36,440 nt of DNA from an uncultured Desulfuromonadales bacterium (lineage in GTDB: Bacteria; Desulfobacterota; Desulfuromonadia; Desulfuromonadales; Geopsychrobacteraceae): contig CAMYNR010000207.1 of NCBI GenBank assembly GCA_947259715.1, positions 1 through 36,440 of the forward strand, written 5' to 3'. Position numbers and translations under genes: made by a program. Below the pieces are notes generated by a model. It saw only the letters and a program-made list of their open reading frames with translations, was not told the origin of the DNA and made no database searches. Positions 1-8,123 of this stretch are shown one piece after another; the stretch's first letter is position 1, and each line of letters opens with the position of its first letter.

Positions 1-198
1 CGCTTCCCCGTTGAAATCCTTAACGACCCCGGCCATGATCCGCAATAGGGTCGATTTACCGGAACCGTTCAGGCCGAGGACGCCGATTTTGGCACCGTAA
101 AAATAAGAAAGGGAGATATCTTTGATGATCGGCTGCTTGTTGTAATGTTTGCTGACCCGCATCATCGAATAGATGATTTTTTTACTATCTTCACTCAT
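1..198 (-). CDS. ettA: EttA-type ABC-F translational throttle ATPase, N-terminal fragment cut by the window edge
   Basis: The first 66 codons of an ABC-F ATPase are visible, and the rest lies beyond base 1. The protein begins MSEDSKKIIYSMMRVSKHY and has a complete Walker A motif, GLNGSGKS, at about residues 42-49, followed by LLRIMAGV. The stretch GAKIGVLGLNG and the spacing from the start match EttA of E. coli closely. EttA binds the ribosomal E site and gates the first steps of elongation according to the ATP/ADP ratio. The ATG at 196-198 has no clear Shine-Dalgarno sequence. The gene lies 77 nt downstream of the HD-GYP gene on the same strand and could be co-transcribed with it or use the weak promoter at 239-268. 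EttA rather than another ABC-F paralog is inferred from the N-terminus alone. Confidence 0.85.
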   Translation of the reverse strand, partial: MSEDSKKIIYSMMRVSKHYNKQPIIKDISLSYFYGAKIGVLGLNGSGKSTLLRIMAGVVKDFNGEA

Positions 199-238
199 GG
201 TCACACCAGGGATAAGTTAAAGGTTTAAAGAAGGAGTC

Positions 239-268
239 TATATAGCATTTTGCCTGCTCTGGCGGCAA
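239..268 (-). promoter_or_regulatory. Possible sigma-70 promoter for ettA
   Basis: Read on the minus strand, TTGCCG (268-263) is followed after 18 nt by TATATA (244-239). The start would fall about 35 nt upstream of the ettA ATG. The hexamers match 4/6 and 5/6 consensus positions. The site lies in the only gap between the HD-GYP gene and ettA, where no good terminator is seen. Confidence 0.35.
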
Positions 269-275
269 GGGTGTG

Positions 276-1448
276 CTAGTTCGGCTGATCAGCCAGATCG
301 AACTGGCCCTGCTGATCGAGTTGCTGGACAGCTTTGAGGAGATTGCGCGTCAGCAGCGGGTGGAGAGCGGTGCCGGCTTCTTCAAGCATAATCGCGGCAA
401 TTTTGTTCAGATCCATGCCGATCCGGTAGGCTCGGTTGGTGCGCAAGGCATCGAAAAAATCGGATATGGTCGTCATCTGGCTGCACAGATGTTGCTTCCA
501 GCCTTTCGGTACCTGCGGGTAGCCGCTCTGGTTATAACGCAGGTGGTGCTCGTAGGCGGTTATCACGGCCAGGCGGGGAATGCCGGGAGTGTTGACCAGG
601 TACTCAGCTCCCAGCTGCGGGTGTTTGCGCATCTCCTGCCATTCTCGCTCTTCCAGCTGGCCAGGTTTCTGTAAAATCTCCTGGGAGACAAACAGTTTGC
701 CGATATCGTGCAGCATCGCCGCTATGCCAATATCGTGCAGCAGCTGGCCCTCGATGCCGAGCATGCGCGCCTGGGCAATATTGAGGATACAGACATTGGT
801 CGAATGGGTATAGGTGTACTCGTCCAGATTGCGCAGCGGCGCCAGGGCCATGAGAGGATTGCTCTGCTCACTGAAGGCATTGACGAAGCTGCCGACGATT
901 TCACTCAAGCCACGGACGTTGAGCTGCTTTCCGGCGCGCACGCTCTGGTAGAGGTCCATAAAGCGGTCCAGCTCTTCGGCTTCGATCTGCGCCAGTTCGG
1001 GAAACTGCTGAAACAGCTCCCTGGTGTTTTCATCCTGCTCTTGGCGGCTGTGAACCTCGACTCGCCCGAAGCGGATATTCTCGCTGGAGTTGATCTCCTG
1101 GCCTGGTTTCTCGGGAGCGGTCAGGGTGCTGATCAGCTGGCGTAATTCCTCGATCGAAACGCCAGCGCGAAGTTTCAGGTGTCCGATCCCGCGCTGTTTC
1201 AGCGCCCGAATCAGTTTGCTGACCATCAAATCGTTCTCCAAAGGAGCGTTGGTAAAAACAAGCTGATCATCGACCAGCAGCAGAGAGAGCGATGGCTGCT
1301 CGAGAAAAACCTGCTGCAAATGATCCAGGGCCTGCTGACAGAGGAAACTGACCTGCGGGTGCTGCACGTCATAGAGCCGAGCAGTCGCCATAGCCGTGGT
1401 CAGGCGGCGAATAAAGGCCAGCATGTCCTGGTTGCTATTTTCCTTCAC
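276..1448 (-). CDS. HD-GYP-type phosphohydrolase, copy 2 of the HEAT/HD-GYP cassette
   Basis: This 390-aa protein has no signal peptide or membrane segment. Residues 9 to about 135 form a domain (FIRRL..., HP at 30-31, LVDDQLVF, GIGHLKLRAGVSIEEL) that resembles the N-termini of the neighbouring HEAT proteins. The C-terminal half is an HD-GYP domain: DEYTYTHS with H215, HDIGK with H247/D248, KHP with H276, EHH at 300-302, GYP at 309-311 and ISD with D330. HD-GYP enzymes hydrolyse cyclic dinucleotides, usually c-di-GMP. The usual HHExxDGxGYP loop here reads HHLRYNQSGYP, so the glutamate, aspartate and first glycine are replaced. The predicted metal ligands remain, but substrate or activity may differ. 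The GTG start at 1448 overlaps the upstream HEAT stop (GTGA) and has AGGAG 6 nt upstream, so the pair is probably translationally coupled. Confidence 0.85.
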   Translation of the reverse strand: MKENSNQDMLAFIRRLTTAMATARLYDVQHPQVSFLCQQALDHLQQVFLEQPSLSLLLVDDQLVFTNAPLENDLMVSKLIRALKQRGIGHLKLRAGVSIEELRQLISTLTAPEKPGQEINSSENIRFGRVEVHSRQEQDENTRELFQQFPELAQIEAEELDRFMDLYQSVRAGKQLNVRGLSEIVGSFVNAFSEQSNPLMALAPLRNLDEYTYTHSTNVCILNIAQARMLGIEGQLLHDIGIAAMLHDIGKLFVSQEILQKPGQLEEREWQEMRKHPQLGAEYLVNTPGIPRLAVITAYEHHLRYNQSGYPQVPKGWKQHLCSQMTTISDFFDALRTNRAYRIGMDLNKIAAIMLEEAGTALHPLLTRNLLKAVQQLDQQGQFDLADQPN

Positions 1449-3670
1449 GGCGCGCTCCTGACCAGTTCTCTGAGTTTTTCGGCGGCAAGTTTCGACAGTT
1501 CGCCCCGGCGGTCCAGAGCAAGCTGCTGCAGCAGCGGTCGAACCCTCTGGTAGGGGTAGCGAGTCAGCTGCTGAATGATTTCCCGCTGGATTTGCTGCAG
1601 CCGGTTCGAGCTGAACAGTTTTTTACTGAACAACAGCTCACGCATGGCCGGCAGAGCGTCTTCATGACCGATGAGGCCGAGAGTTTTGATGATTTGAAGT
1701 TTCAGCGGCAGGCTCTGCTCGGTCAGCTTTTCGGCATTCAGAAGCTTAATCAGCTTTGCGGCAATGGCTGGATCGCTGCTCAGCTCGGCCAGCTGGATGG
1801 CATGGCTGCGCAGCGCCGGATCGGTGCTGTTGAGCTGCTTGAGCAGCAGGCTGTTCGCCCGGCTGTGGTCATTCTGGAAAAGCAATTTCAAGACCTCCTG
1901 ATTGACTCGCAAATGCGGGTGACGCTCCAGCGGTTCAATCGCGGCAAGCTCGACCGGCAGCTTCTGCAGTCTTAAAACGGCAATCAGGTTGCGCACCAGA
2001 AACCAGCGCTCATCCTGCAGCGCAGCGTAGATCGAGGGATGGGAGGCTTGCCCCAGACTGACCAGACTGTCGAGGTAAAAGCGTCGCAAGCCTTTGTCCG
2101 GCTCTTCGGCGAGGCGGCGGATCAGGGTTTCGGCAAAGGCAGCGCCGGTTGCCTGGATATAGGCGCGGATCTGCTGTTGTTTCGCTTTGCTCCAGCGCGG
2201 CAGGTTTTCCAGAACCTCCTGCTGAAATTCAGGGGTATGCAGGGTGTCAAATAGCTCCTGGCTCTGCTCAAGGGGATGTTCCGGTTGCTGGCGATGGGCG
2301 AGCAGCGCGCAATGCAGTTCCTGCAGACCGGTAAAATCGCCCACTTCTAAAAAATAATGGGCCAGATCGATCAGGTTCTGCTGTAGTCCGGCAATCTGCT
2401 CGGCGGTGAATTTGTTGTCTGCCAGCAACTGGAAGATGATCGCACAGCTGTGGCGCTCGGTGGAGAGCTCCGCCATGCTCTCCAGCAGCTCTGCGCGCTG
2501 CTCTTCCGGAAGTTGCAGCTCCCGATCGAAAGAGATGATCTGGTTCAAGGCGCGTTGGTAGCTTTGCGGGTTGAACTTATCATTCTCCTCTTCGCGAAAG
2601 ATGGTGCGCAATTTTTCTTCTTTTTGGTCTTCCGCCTGCTGTTTGCCGCTGGTCAGAGATTGCTGCTCGCTGCCCTGGTGATGACTGGAGAGTTTGCCGA
2701 GCAGGTTCAACATGGTTTCAGAAATATGCAAACGTTTCTGATTGACCTCCTGCAGCGATTCAAGGACCAGCTCGGGGGAGAAATTTTCCAGAACCTGCTT
2801 GCTGTTGTCCGGTTGCCCGGCGAGGTTTTGAAAGGTGCTGCTGAGAAATTGACGCTTCAGCTCCGGGGTGAGCTGAGAAATGAGCGAGCCAAGCTGTCTG
2901 CTGAGTTCAGCATTTTCGTCCAGGCTCTGCACCTTGCCGAGAAATGAGGTGATCGCCCGCTCATAATGTTGCTCCTTTTGGCCGGTTGCCTCGGAAAACT
3001 TCTGATTGAGCACTTCCGCGACGATCTTCGGGTCAAATTTATCCATGCGGGCACGTTTTCCCCAGGTCGGATCGAGGGAATCGCTGAGCAGACCGGAGAG
3101 GAAATTCTGCCAGATGGGTCTGGCATCCTGGCTCATTTCCAGGCGCTGTTCATCCGTGGCATGCAGGTTGCTGTAATCGAGCGGGGTCAGTTCGATGTGG
3201 TTGACCTGCAATTGTTCGAGCAGGCTGGCGAAGCCACCGCTCTGCGCAATCGTCTGCCGGTCGGAGCGCAGCAGCTGGTTAACACTGACCAGTTCGCTGG
3301 GAGTCGGCTGTCGATGAAAATGAATAGCGGCCACGCCGGCTTTGAACAAGGCTGCGGCAAAATCCCGATAGACCGGATTACTCCGGTCGAGCCAGTTCTG
3401 TTCGAACATCAGCGCATTTTGGGCGATGCCCAGCGTCACCGTTTCCCTGAAGTCGAAGAGCTGGCCGAGCAGAGCGAGGGCTTTTTCCGTCGAACTGAGG
3501 ATCATCGGGTGCCCGGGAGGGTAGGTGGAGAGATGGCGGCGGGAAATATTCAGCTCATAAATGAAATCGGACAGAATCTGGGTGTCCAGGATGGCGTCCG
3601 AATTGTTTTTCTCATGCACAGTCAAATTTCTTCCCATCAGCGCGATCGGTATCTTTTCAGGGCAACCCAT
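1445..3670 (-). CDS. HEAT-repeat protein with cassette-specific N-terminal domain, copy 2 (intact)
   Basis: This 741-aa cytoplasmic protein is not a family I can name. Residues 33 to about 180 form an N-terminal domain (DFIYELNISRRHL, PPGHP at 51-55, ALMFEQNWL, GVAAIHF) that aligns by eye with the N-terminus of the adjacent HD-GYP proteins. The middle, about 190-490, is helical, charged and glutamine-rich. From about residue 495 to the end there are HEAT-like helical pairs (RWFLVRNLIAVL, HPHLRVNQEVLKLL, DPALRSHAIQLAEL, LKLQIIKTLGLIG). HEAT solenoids are usually protein-binding scaffolds, so a role as partner or regulator of the HD-GYP enzyme is inferred. The ATG at 3670 has no clear ribosome-binding site; the next in-frame ATG is at 3637. 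The gene follows HD-GYP copy 1 by 29 nt and overlaps HD-GYP copy 2 by 4 nt. It is the intact paralog of the broken gene at 4860-6948. Confidence 0.75.
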   Translation of the reverse strand: MGCPEKIPIALMGRNLTVHEKNNSDAILDTQILSDFIYELNISRRHLSTYPPGHPMILSSTEKALALLGQLFDFRETVTLGIAQNALMFEQNWLDRSNPVYRDFAAALFKAGVAAIHFHRQPTPSELVSVNQLLRSDRQTIAQSGGFASLLEQLQVNHIELTPLDYSNLHATDEQRLEMSQDARPIWQNFLSGLLSDSLDPTWGKRARMDKFDPKIVAEVLNQKFSEATGQKEQHYERAITSFLGKVQSLDENAELSRQLGSLISQLTPELKRQFLSSTFQNLAGQPDNSKQVLENFSPELVLESLQEVNQKRLHISETMLNLLGKLSSHHQGSEQQSLTSGKQQAEDQKEEKLRTIFREEENDKFNPQSYQRALNQIISFDRELQLPEEQRAELLESMAELSTERHSCAIIFQLLADNKFTAEQIAGLQQNLIDLAHYFLEVGDFTGLQELHCALLAHRQQPEHPLEQSQELFDTLHTPEFQQEVLENLPRWSKAKQQQIRAYIQATGAAFAETLIRRLAEEPDKGLRRFYLDSLVSLGQASHPSIYAALQDERWFLVRNLIAVLRLQKLPVELAAIEPLERHPHLRVNQEVLKLLFQNDHSRANSLLLKQLNSTDPALRSHAIQLAELSSDPAIAAKLIKLLNAEKLTEQSLPLKLQIIKTLGLIGHEDALPAMRELLFSKKLFSSNRLQQIQREIIQQLTRYPYQRVRPLLQQLALDRRGELSKLAAEKLRELVRSAP

Positions 3671-3699
3671 ATAATTGATTGTAGCATTGTGATTTTAAT

Positions 3700-4863
3700 T
3701 TAGGAAATCTTGCTCGCCTGCTTGGCCGTTGCCCGGCTTTTGTCCAGCCTGTTAAGGACCTGAAGAAAGCCATAGGTCAATTGTGGGTGCAGTTTGCTGC
3801 CGCTGAGTTTGAGCATAACATCAGTAATCTCCTTGAGGGAAAGCGATTCCTCATAGCTTCGATGGGTGCGCATGGCATCGTAGGTGTCGGAGATTGCCGT
3901 CATATAGGAGCAGAGGTTCTGCTGCCAGGGGCGGCGGGTTTTCGGATATCCTGCGCCATCGAAGCGCATGTGGTGCTCAAAAGCGGTGATCACCGCCAGG
4001 CGGGGCACCCCTGGGGTATTCAACAGGTACTCGGCTCCAAGCACCGGGTGCTGCTGCATGATCTCCCATTCCTCGTCATCCAGGGCACCGCGTTTACCCA
4101 GAATATTCGGTGAGATGAACATTTTGCCGACATCATGCAGCATGGCGGCGATGCCGATATCGGTCAGCAGCGGCCCCTCAATGCCGAGCAGGCGCGCCTG
4201 AGCCAGATTGAGCAGGCAGATATTGGTGGAATGGGTATAGGTGTACTCATCCATCGAGCGCAGCGGGGCGATCGCCAAAAAGGCGTCGCTCTGGCTGCTG
4301 AAGGAGTTGATGAAGCTGTTGACGATTTCGTTGATGCCGGTGATGTTGAGCTGCTTGTTGGTGCGCACGCTGTCGTAGATTTCCATGAATTTATCCAGCT
4401 CATCGTCGGCGATCTGGGCCAGCTGCAAAAAAGCGGATTCGGCAAGTTGGCCTGACTCGCGGTGGCGAACGACCACCTTGCCGAATTTGATATGTTCGCT
4501 GTCGCTGACCTGCTGCTGCTGACTGTGCCGTTTGCTGAGCAGTCCGACCAGAGCGATCAGCTCTTCGGCATAAACACCCGATTCGATCTGCAGGTGACTG
4601 ATCCCTTTGAGCTGCAGGGCGCGCAGCAGTCTCTGCACCGCCAGATTTACCGCCACCGGTTGGTTGACGAAAATCAAGCGGCCATCTATGACCTTGAACG
4701 TTAAGGTTTCATGCAGGCCGAGCAGATGGTTGGCCTCCTGCAGCGCCTGGCGGCAGAGGCGCTGCACCTGCAGGTGCTCAAGGGCGTAGAGCGAGGCGTT
4801 GGTGGCTGCCGTGGTCAGCAGACGGATGAAGAGCTGGAGAGATTTCTCTTCGCCGGCGTTCAT
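3700..4863 (-). CDS. HD-GYP-type phosphohydrolase, copy 1 of the HEAT/HD-GYP cassette
   Basis: This 387-aa paralog of the protein at 276-1448 has the same two-part layout, and roughly half the residues agree by eye. The N-terminal domain (FIRLLTT, LYALEH, GRLIFVN, GISHLQIESGVYAEEL) is followed by an HD-GYP domain with H211 in DEYTYTHS, HDVGK (H243/D244), QHP (H272), EHH (296-298) and DG-AGYP (302-307). The loop reads HHMRFDGAGYP, so it keeps the DG and GYP residues and lacks only the usual glutamate after HH. This copy is therefore the more canonical enzyme of the two. Cyclic-dinucleotide phosphodiesterase activity is inferred from the family. The ATG at 4863 overlaps the stop of the upstream HEAT reading frame as ATGA. 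Because that HEAT gene is broken, normal coupling into this gene may be weakened. Confidence 0.87.
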   Translation of the reverse strand: MNAGEEKSLQLFIRLLTTAATNASLYALEHLQVQRLCRQALQEANHLLGLHETLTFKVIDGRLIFVNQPVAVNLAVQRLLRALQLKGISHLQIESGVYAEELIALVGLLSKRHSQQQQVSDSEHIKFGKVVVRHRESGQLAESAFLQLAQIADDELDKFMEIYDSVRTNKQLNITGINEIVNSFINSFSSQSDAFLAIAPLRSMDEYTYTHSTNICLLNLAQARLLGIEGPLLTDIGIAAMLHDVGKMFISPNILGKRGALDDEEWEIMQQHPVLGAEYLLNTPGVPRLAVITAFEHHMRFDGAGYPKTRRPWQQNLCSYMTAISDTYDAMRTHRSYEESLSLKEITDVMLKLSGSKLHPQLTYGFLQVLNRLDKSRATAKQASKIS

Positions 4864-6948
4864 GCTTCTATCCTTTGCAGTTGTAATAGCTGTTGCCGAG
4901 CCAGCTTGGCCAGGCTGCCCTGGCGGCGGTCGGCAATTTGTCGTAAAAAAGGCTCAGCCAGCCGGCCGGGGAATCTGGCGATAGAGAAAATGATCTCCTG
5001 CTGAAAGCGTTTCTGGCGCCGCCGCAGGAGCAGGTTCTTTTGCTTCAGCAGGCCCTGCAGGACGGTCAGGCTGGTCTCGTGACCGATTCTCGCCAGGCAG
5101 CTGAGCAATTGAATTTTAATGTCCAGGTCGGAATCGGAGGCGATCTTTTCTTGCAGGAGTTCATGCAACTGGGATAGGACCGCCGGGTCCTGACTGAGGT
5201 CTGCCACCTGAATTGCCGCCTGCAGGTTTTCCGGGTTGCGGCTGCGCAGCTCCTTGAGCAGCTGCCGATTGGCGGTGGCCGGATTGACGCGGAACAGGAG
5301 TCGCATCGCTTCCTGACGAACGCGCGGATGAGGATGGTCGATGAATTTATGGATAATCCGCAACGCAGAGCTTTCCGGTTGCTGGCCGAGCACGATCAGC
5401 AGATTGCGTACCAGGTACCAGCGGTCATCGTTCAGGGCTTCCATGATCAGTTTGGTGGCGTCGAGCGATCAGCTGCGGGGCTTTTTCCTTGCCCCAAAGC
5501 TCGATTCCGTCCAGAACCTCGATAATAAAGCTGAGCTGGGTCTGGTTGGCGAGAACCTGCTCATCGAAGATGGTCGCCTTGGAGCGGCCGCTGTGAAGAA
5601 ATTCTGACCAGCTCTGGTAAATCTCTTTAAGGGTCAGGAAGTCTCCGGTATCCAGAAAGAAGCGGGAAAGTTCGACCAGGTTCTGCTGCAGGGCGGCTTC
5701 CGTTTCTGCGGCGACCTGACTGTCCAGCATTTCGAAAATAACACCGCAGCACTGCCGCTCAATCTGTTCCGCCTCAATTGTGGCTCTAAGCTCTTTTTTC
5801 CGCTCTTCCGGGATCACCTTGGAGAGATCTTCATCAAGGATGTCGCGCAGTGCCCCCTGATAACTGGAGGGCATGTAAAGATCATGTTGCTCCTCGGAAA
5901 AAAGGACATCGAGGCGGGCTCTGATAACATCCTTTTCCAGGGGCTTATCCTCCCCCGCGGGGGAGTCGAGAATCGGCCCATGATCTACGGAGAGCCGTTG
6001 GACCAGCTTGATCATCCGGGCCGAAATCTTCATCTGTCGCTGGCTCTGCTTTTCAAGCGCCTCCAGCAACAACTCCTTAGGGAAATTGTTGAGAACACTC
6101 TCTGCGTTCTCCGGCTGTTTGTCCAGTTCGGTGAAGGTGTTGTCAAGGAAGCTCTGGCGCAAATCGGGACTCAGTTTGTCCAGCAATGCTGGAAGCTTCT
6201 GGATCGGCTGCTCGGTCGTGGGCTGCCCAGGCCTGGCATTGAGCATTCGGGCGATAAAAGAACGCACTGCCTGACCCTGCCGCTGAGGGTCATTGCCGGC
6301 GGGAAGCTTCTGGTTCAGCAGCGCGGCGACCAGGGCCGGATCGAGTTGCTCGGGCCAGCTGAAGCGGGTTCCCTCCGCATCAAGGCTGCCGGCCAGCAGC
6401 CCATGGAGGAAATTTTCCCAGAGAGTTCTTTCCGCCGGCAGGTCGATCGCAGAGTTGCTCTGATCCAATTGAAAGGCGGCATAGTCGATGGGGACGATTT
6501 CGATCTGCTCGATCTGCTGTTGACGCAGCAGCTCAGGGAAGCCGCCGCAAGAGGCAATGACTTCAGCTTCAGAACGCAGCAGCTGGTTCAATCTGAACAG
6601 TTGAGCCAAGGTCAGACCGCGTTTGAAGCTGATTGCGGCAATCCCTCTGTCGTAGAGAAACCTGGCGAACTCCTGGAAGGTTGGATTCTTCTTTTCCAGC
6701 CATTGTTGGTCAAGCATCAAGGCATCCGGAGCAACCCCCAGATGGAGCTCGCCTCTTTGCTTAAGTAACAATTGCAGCAACTCCAGGGCTTTTTTGTGGC
6801 TGATGGCAATTTTGGGATGCTCAGGCGGGTAGAGGGACAGGTTGCGCCGAGCGACATTCAGCTCATAAATAAAGTCAGCCAGCCGCTGGTTTTTCTGCTC
6901 ATTTATTATCTGTGGCGTGGTTACTTGGGTCAATGGAAGTCCAATCAC
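4860..6948 (-). pseudogene. HEAT-repeat protein, copy 1, broken by an out-of-frame deletion
   Basis: Two reading frames together match the intact 741-aa paralog. The first (6948-5425, 507 codons) carries the cassette-specific N-terminal domain (DFIYELNVARRNL, PPEHP, ALMLDQQWL, GIAAISF) and the middle region. The second (5444-4860, 194 codons) carries the HEAT repeats and is exactly as long as the matching end of the paralog. At the junction the first frame runs WGKEKAPQLI and then enters a short foreign tail ending at a TGA at 5427-5425. The second frame resumes with MEALNDDRWYLVRNL. About 37 residues present in the paralog are missing. I count a net loss of 113 nt, not a multiple of three. 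No ribosome-binding site precedes the internal ATG, so the C-terminal part is probably poorly made. The start used here is the GTG at 6948. Confidence 0.75.
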
Positions 6949-6977
6949 TGTGACAGTTCAGGCTCTTATCGCTCATC

Positions 6978-6986
6978 ATTATAGCA
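6978..6986 (-). promoter_or_regulatory. Extended -10 promoter for the HEAT/HD-GYP cluster
   Basis: On the minus strand the sequence reads TGCTATAAT: a perfect TATAAT -10 (6983-6978) with the TGn extension (6986-6984). The -35 region (GGCAAG or CGGCAA) is poor, as is usual for extended -10 promoters. Transcription would begin near 6970, leaving a leader of about 20 nt before the GTG at 6948. It faces away from phoH, so 6949-7099 is a divergent control region. Confidence 0.6.
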
Positions 6987-7029
6987 AATCTCGCCGTTTT
7001 CTTGCCGGAGAAAAGCTGCGTCCAGAATC

Positions 7030-7058
7030 TTGCAATAAGACACTTTTGGTGCTAGGGT
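7030..7058 (+). promoter_or_regulatory. Possible sigma-70 promoter for phoH
   Basis: TTGCAA (7030-7035), a 17-nt spacer and TAGGGT (7053-7058) stand about 40 nt upstream of the phoH ATG. The -10 is weak at 3/6, but the spacing is ideal and no better pair is seen in the divergent region. Confidence 0.35.
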
Positions 7059-7099
7059 TTGGTCCGTGAATTCATGCTTAAATCAGGTACATATCGCTT

Positions 7100-8086
7100 A
7101 TGACTCCTCGCGAACTGTTCGAGGTTGAAGATGCTGCGCTGGCCGCCCAGCTGTTTGGTCAGCAAAACCAGCATCTTAAACTGATCGAAAAGAAGCTCGG
7201 GGTCCGTCTCGGCAGCAAGGGGACCTGCCTTCACCTGTCAGGTGAAAAGCCGCAGATTCAGATTGCGTTGCGCTTACTCGAAGAGCTCTGCGCGTTGCTG
7301 CGTGACGGCATGCCGCTCTATCCGACCGACATCGATTACGCCATCCGGATCCTTTCCAGCGATTCTTCAACGAATCTCAAAGATATCTTTTTCGATACGG
7401 TTTTTGTCTCGGCGCGCAAAAAAATCATCGCACCGAAAAGCCTGGCGCAAAAAAAATATATCGACAACATTCGCCAGAATCACGTAGTTTTCGGCATCGG
7501 CCCGGCCGGCACCGGAAAAACCTATTTGGCGATGGCGATGGGGGTGGCCGCTCTGATGCGCAAAGAGGTCAGTCGCATCATGCTTGTACGCCCTGCAGTG
7601 GAGGCGGGGGAAAAGCTCGGCTTTTTACCGGGCGACCTGGCGGAAAAGGTCAACCCCTATTTGCGGCCGCTTTACGATGCGCTATACGACATGATCGATC
7701 TGGAGAAGGCCCGAAACCTGGTTGACACTGGCGTTGTCGAGGTGGCACCGCTGGCTTTCATGCGTGGTAGGACCCTGAACGATGCTTTTGTCATTCTGGA
7801 TGAAGCGCAAAACACCACGGCCGAACAGATGAAGATGTTTTTAACCCGCCTCGGTTTCGGCAGTCGGGCAGTGGTGACAGGCGATGTCACCCAGATCGAT
7901 CTGCCGCGCGATGCCCATTCTGGATTGCTGCATGCCATGGACGTCCTCGACGGCGTGCCGGGCATCGCTTTCAGCCAGTTCTCGGATGTCGATGTGGTAC
8001 GACACCCGATTGTGCAGTCGATCGTCCAGGCTTATCAGGTGGCCGAACGCCGGGTGCTCAATTCAGGTCGCCGCGGACGAGCGTAG
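7100..8086 (+). CDS. phoH: PhoH-like ATPase
   Basis: This 328-aa cytoplasmic P-loop NTPase has a typical PhoH/YbeZ length. Residues 134-141 are the Walker A motif GPAGTGKT. The Walker B region is AFVILDEAQNTT, followed by the family signatures EQMKMFLTRLGFGSRAVVTGD and DLPRDAHSGL. An N-terminal KH-like segment precedes the ATPase (LKLIEKKLGVRLGSKGTCLHL). PhoH proteins are associated with RNA metabolism, and in many bacteria they sit next to ybeY, as here. This supports a role with YbeY in rRNA or ribosome maturation (inference). It is the first gene of the plus-strand run phoH-pgpH-ybeY-corC-lnt. Upstream of the ATG there is no strong Shine-Dalgarno sequence. Confidence 0.93.
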   Translation: MTPRELFEVEDAALAAQLFGQQNQHLKLIEKKLGVRLGSKGTCLHLSGEKPQIQIALRLLEELCALLRDGMPLYPTDIDYAIRILSSDSSTNLKDIFFDTVFVSARKKIIAPKSLAQKKYIDNIRQNHVVFGIGPAGTGKTYLAMAMGVAALMRKEVSRIMLVRPAVEAGEKLGFLPGDLAEKVNPYLRPLYDALYDMIDLEKARNLVDTGVVEVAPLAFMRGRTLNDAFVILDEAQNTTAEQMKMFLTRLGFGSRAVVTGDVTQIDLPRDAHSGLLHAMDVLDGVPGIAFSQFSDVDVVRHPIVQSIVQAYQVAERRVLNSGRRGRA

Positions 8087-8123
8087 TTGTCTCCCGGGGG
8101 CACCGGGAGCTGCTTGAGGAATT

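Noticed and set aside
249-272. Terminator between the HD-GYP gene and ettA
   Set aside because: TTGCC and GGCAA form only a 5-bp stem with no T-run. The same bases fit a -35 element better.
5425-5444. Programmed frameshift joining the two halves of the broken HEAT gene
   Set aside because: No slippery run is seen, and the halves differ from the paralog by a missing block of about 37 residues, not by a single-base slip.
5884-6768. Plus-strand reading frame of 294 codons opposite the broken HEAT gene
   Set aside because: It overlaps a region clearly homologous to the intact HEAT paralog on the minus strand and shows no domain of its own.
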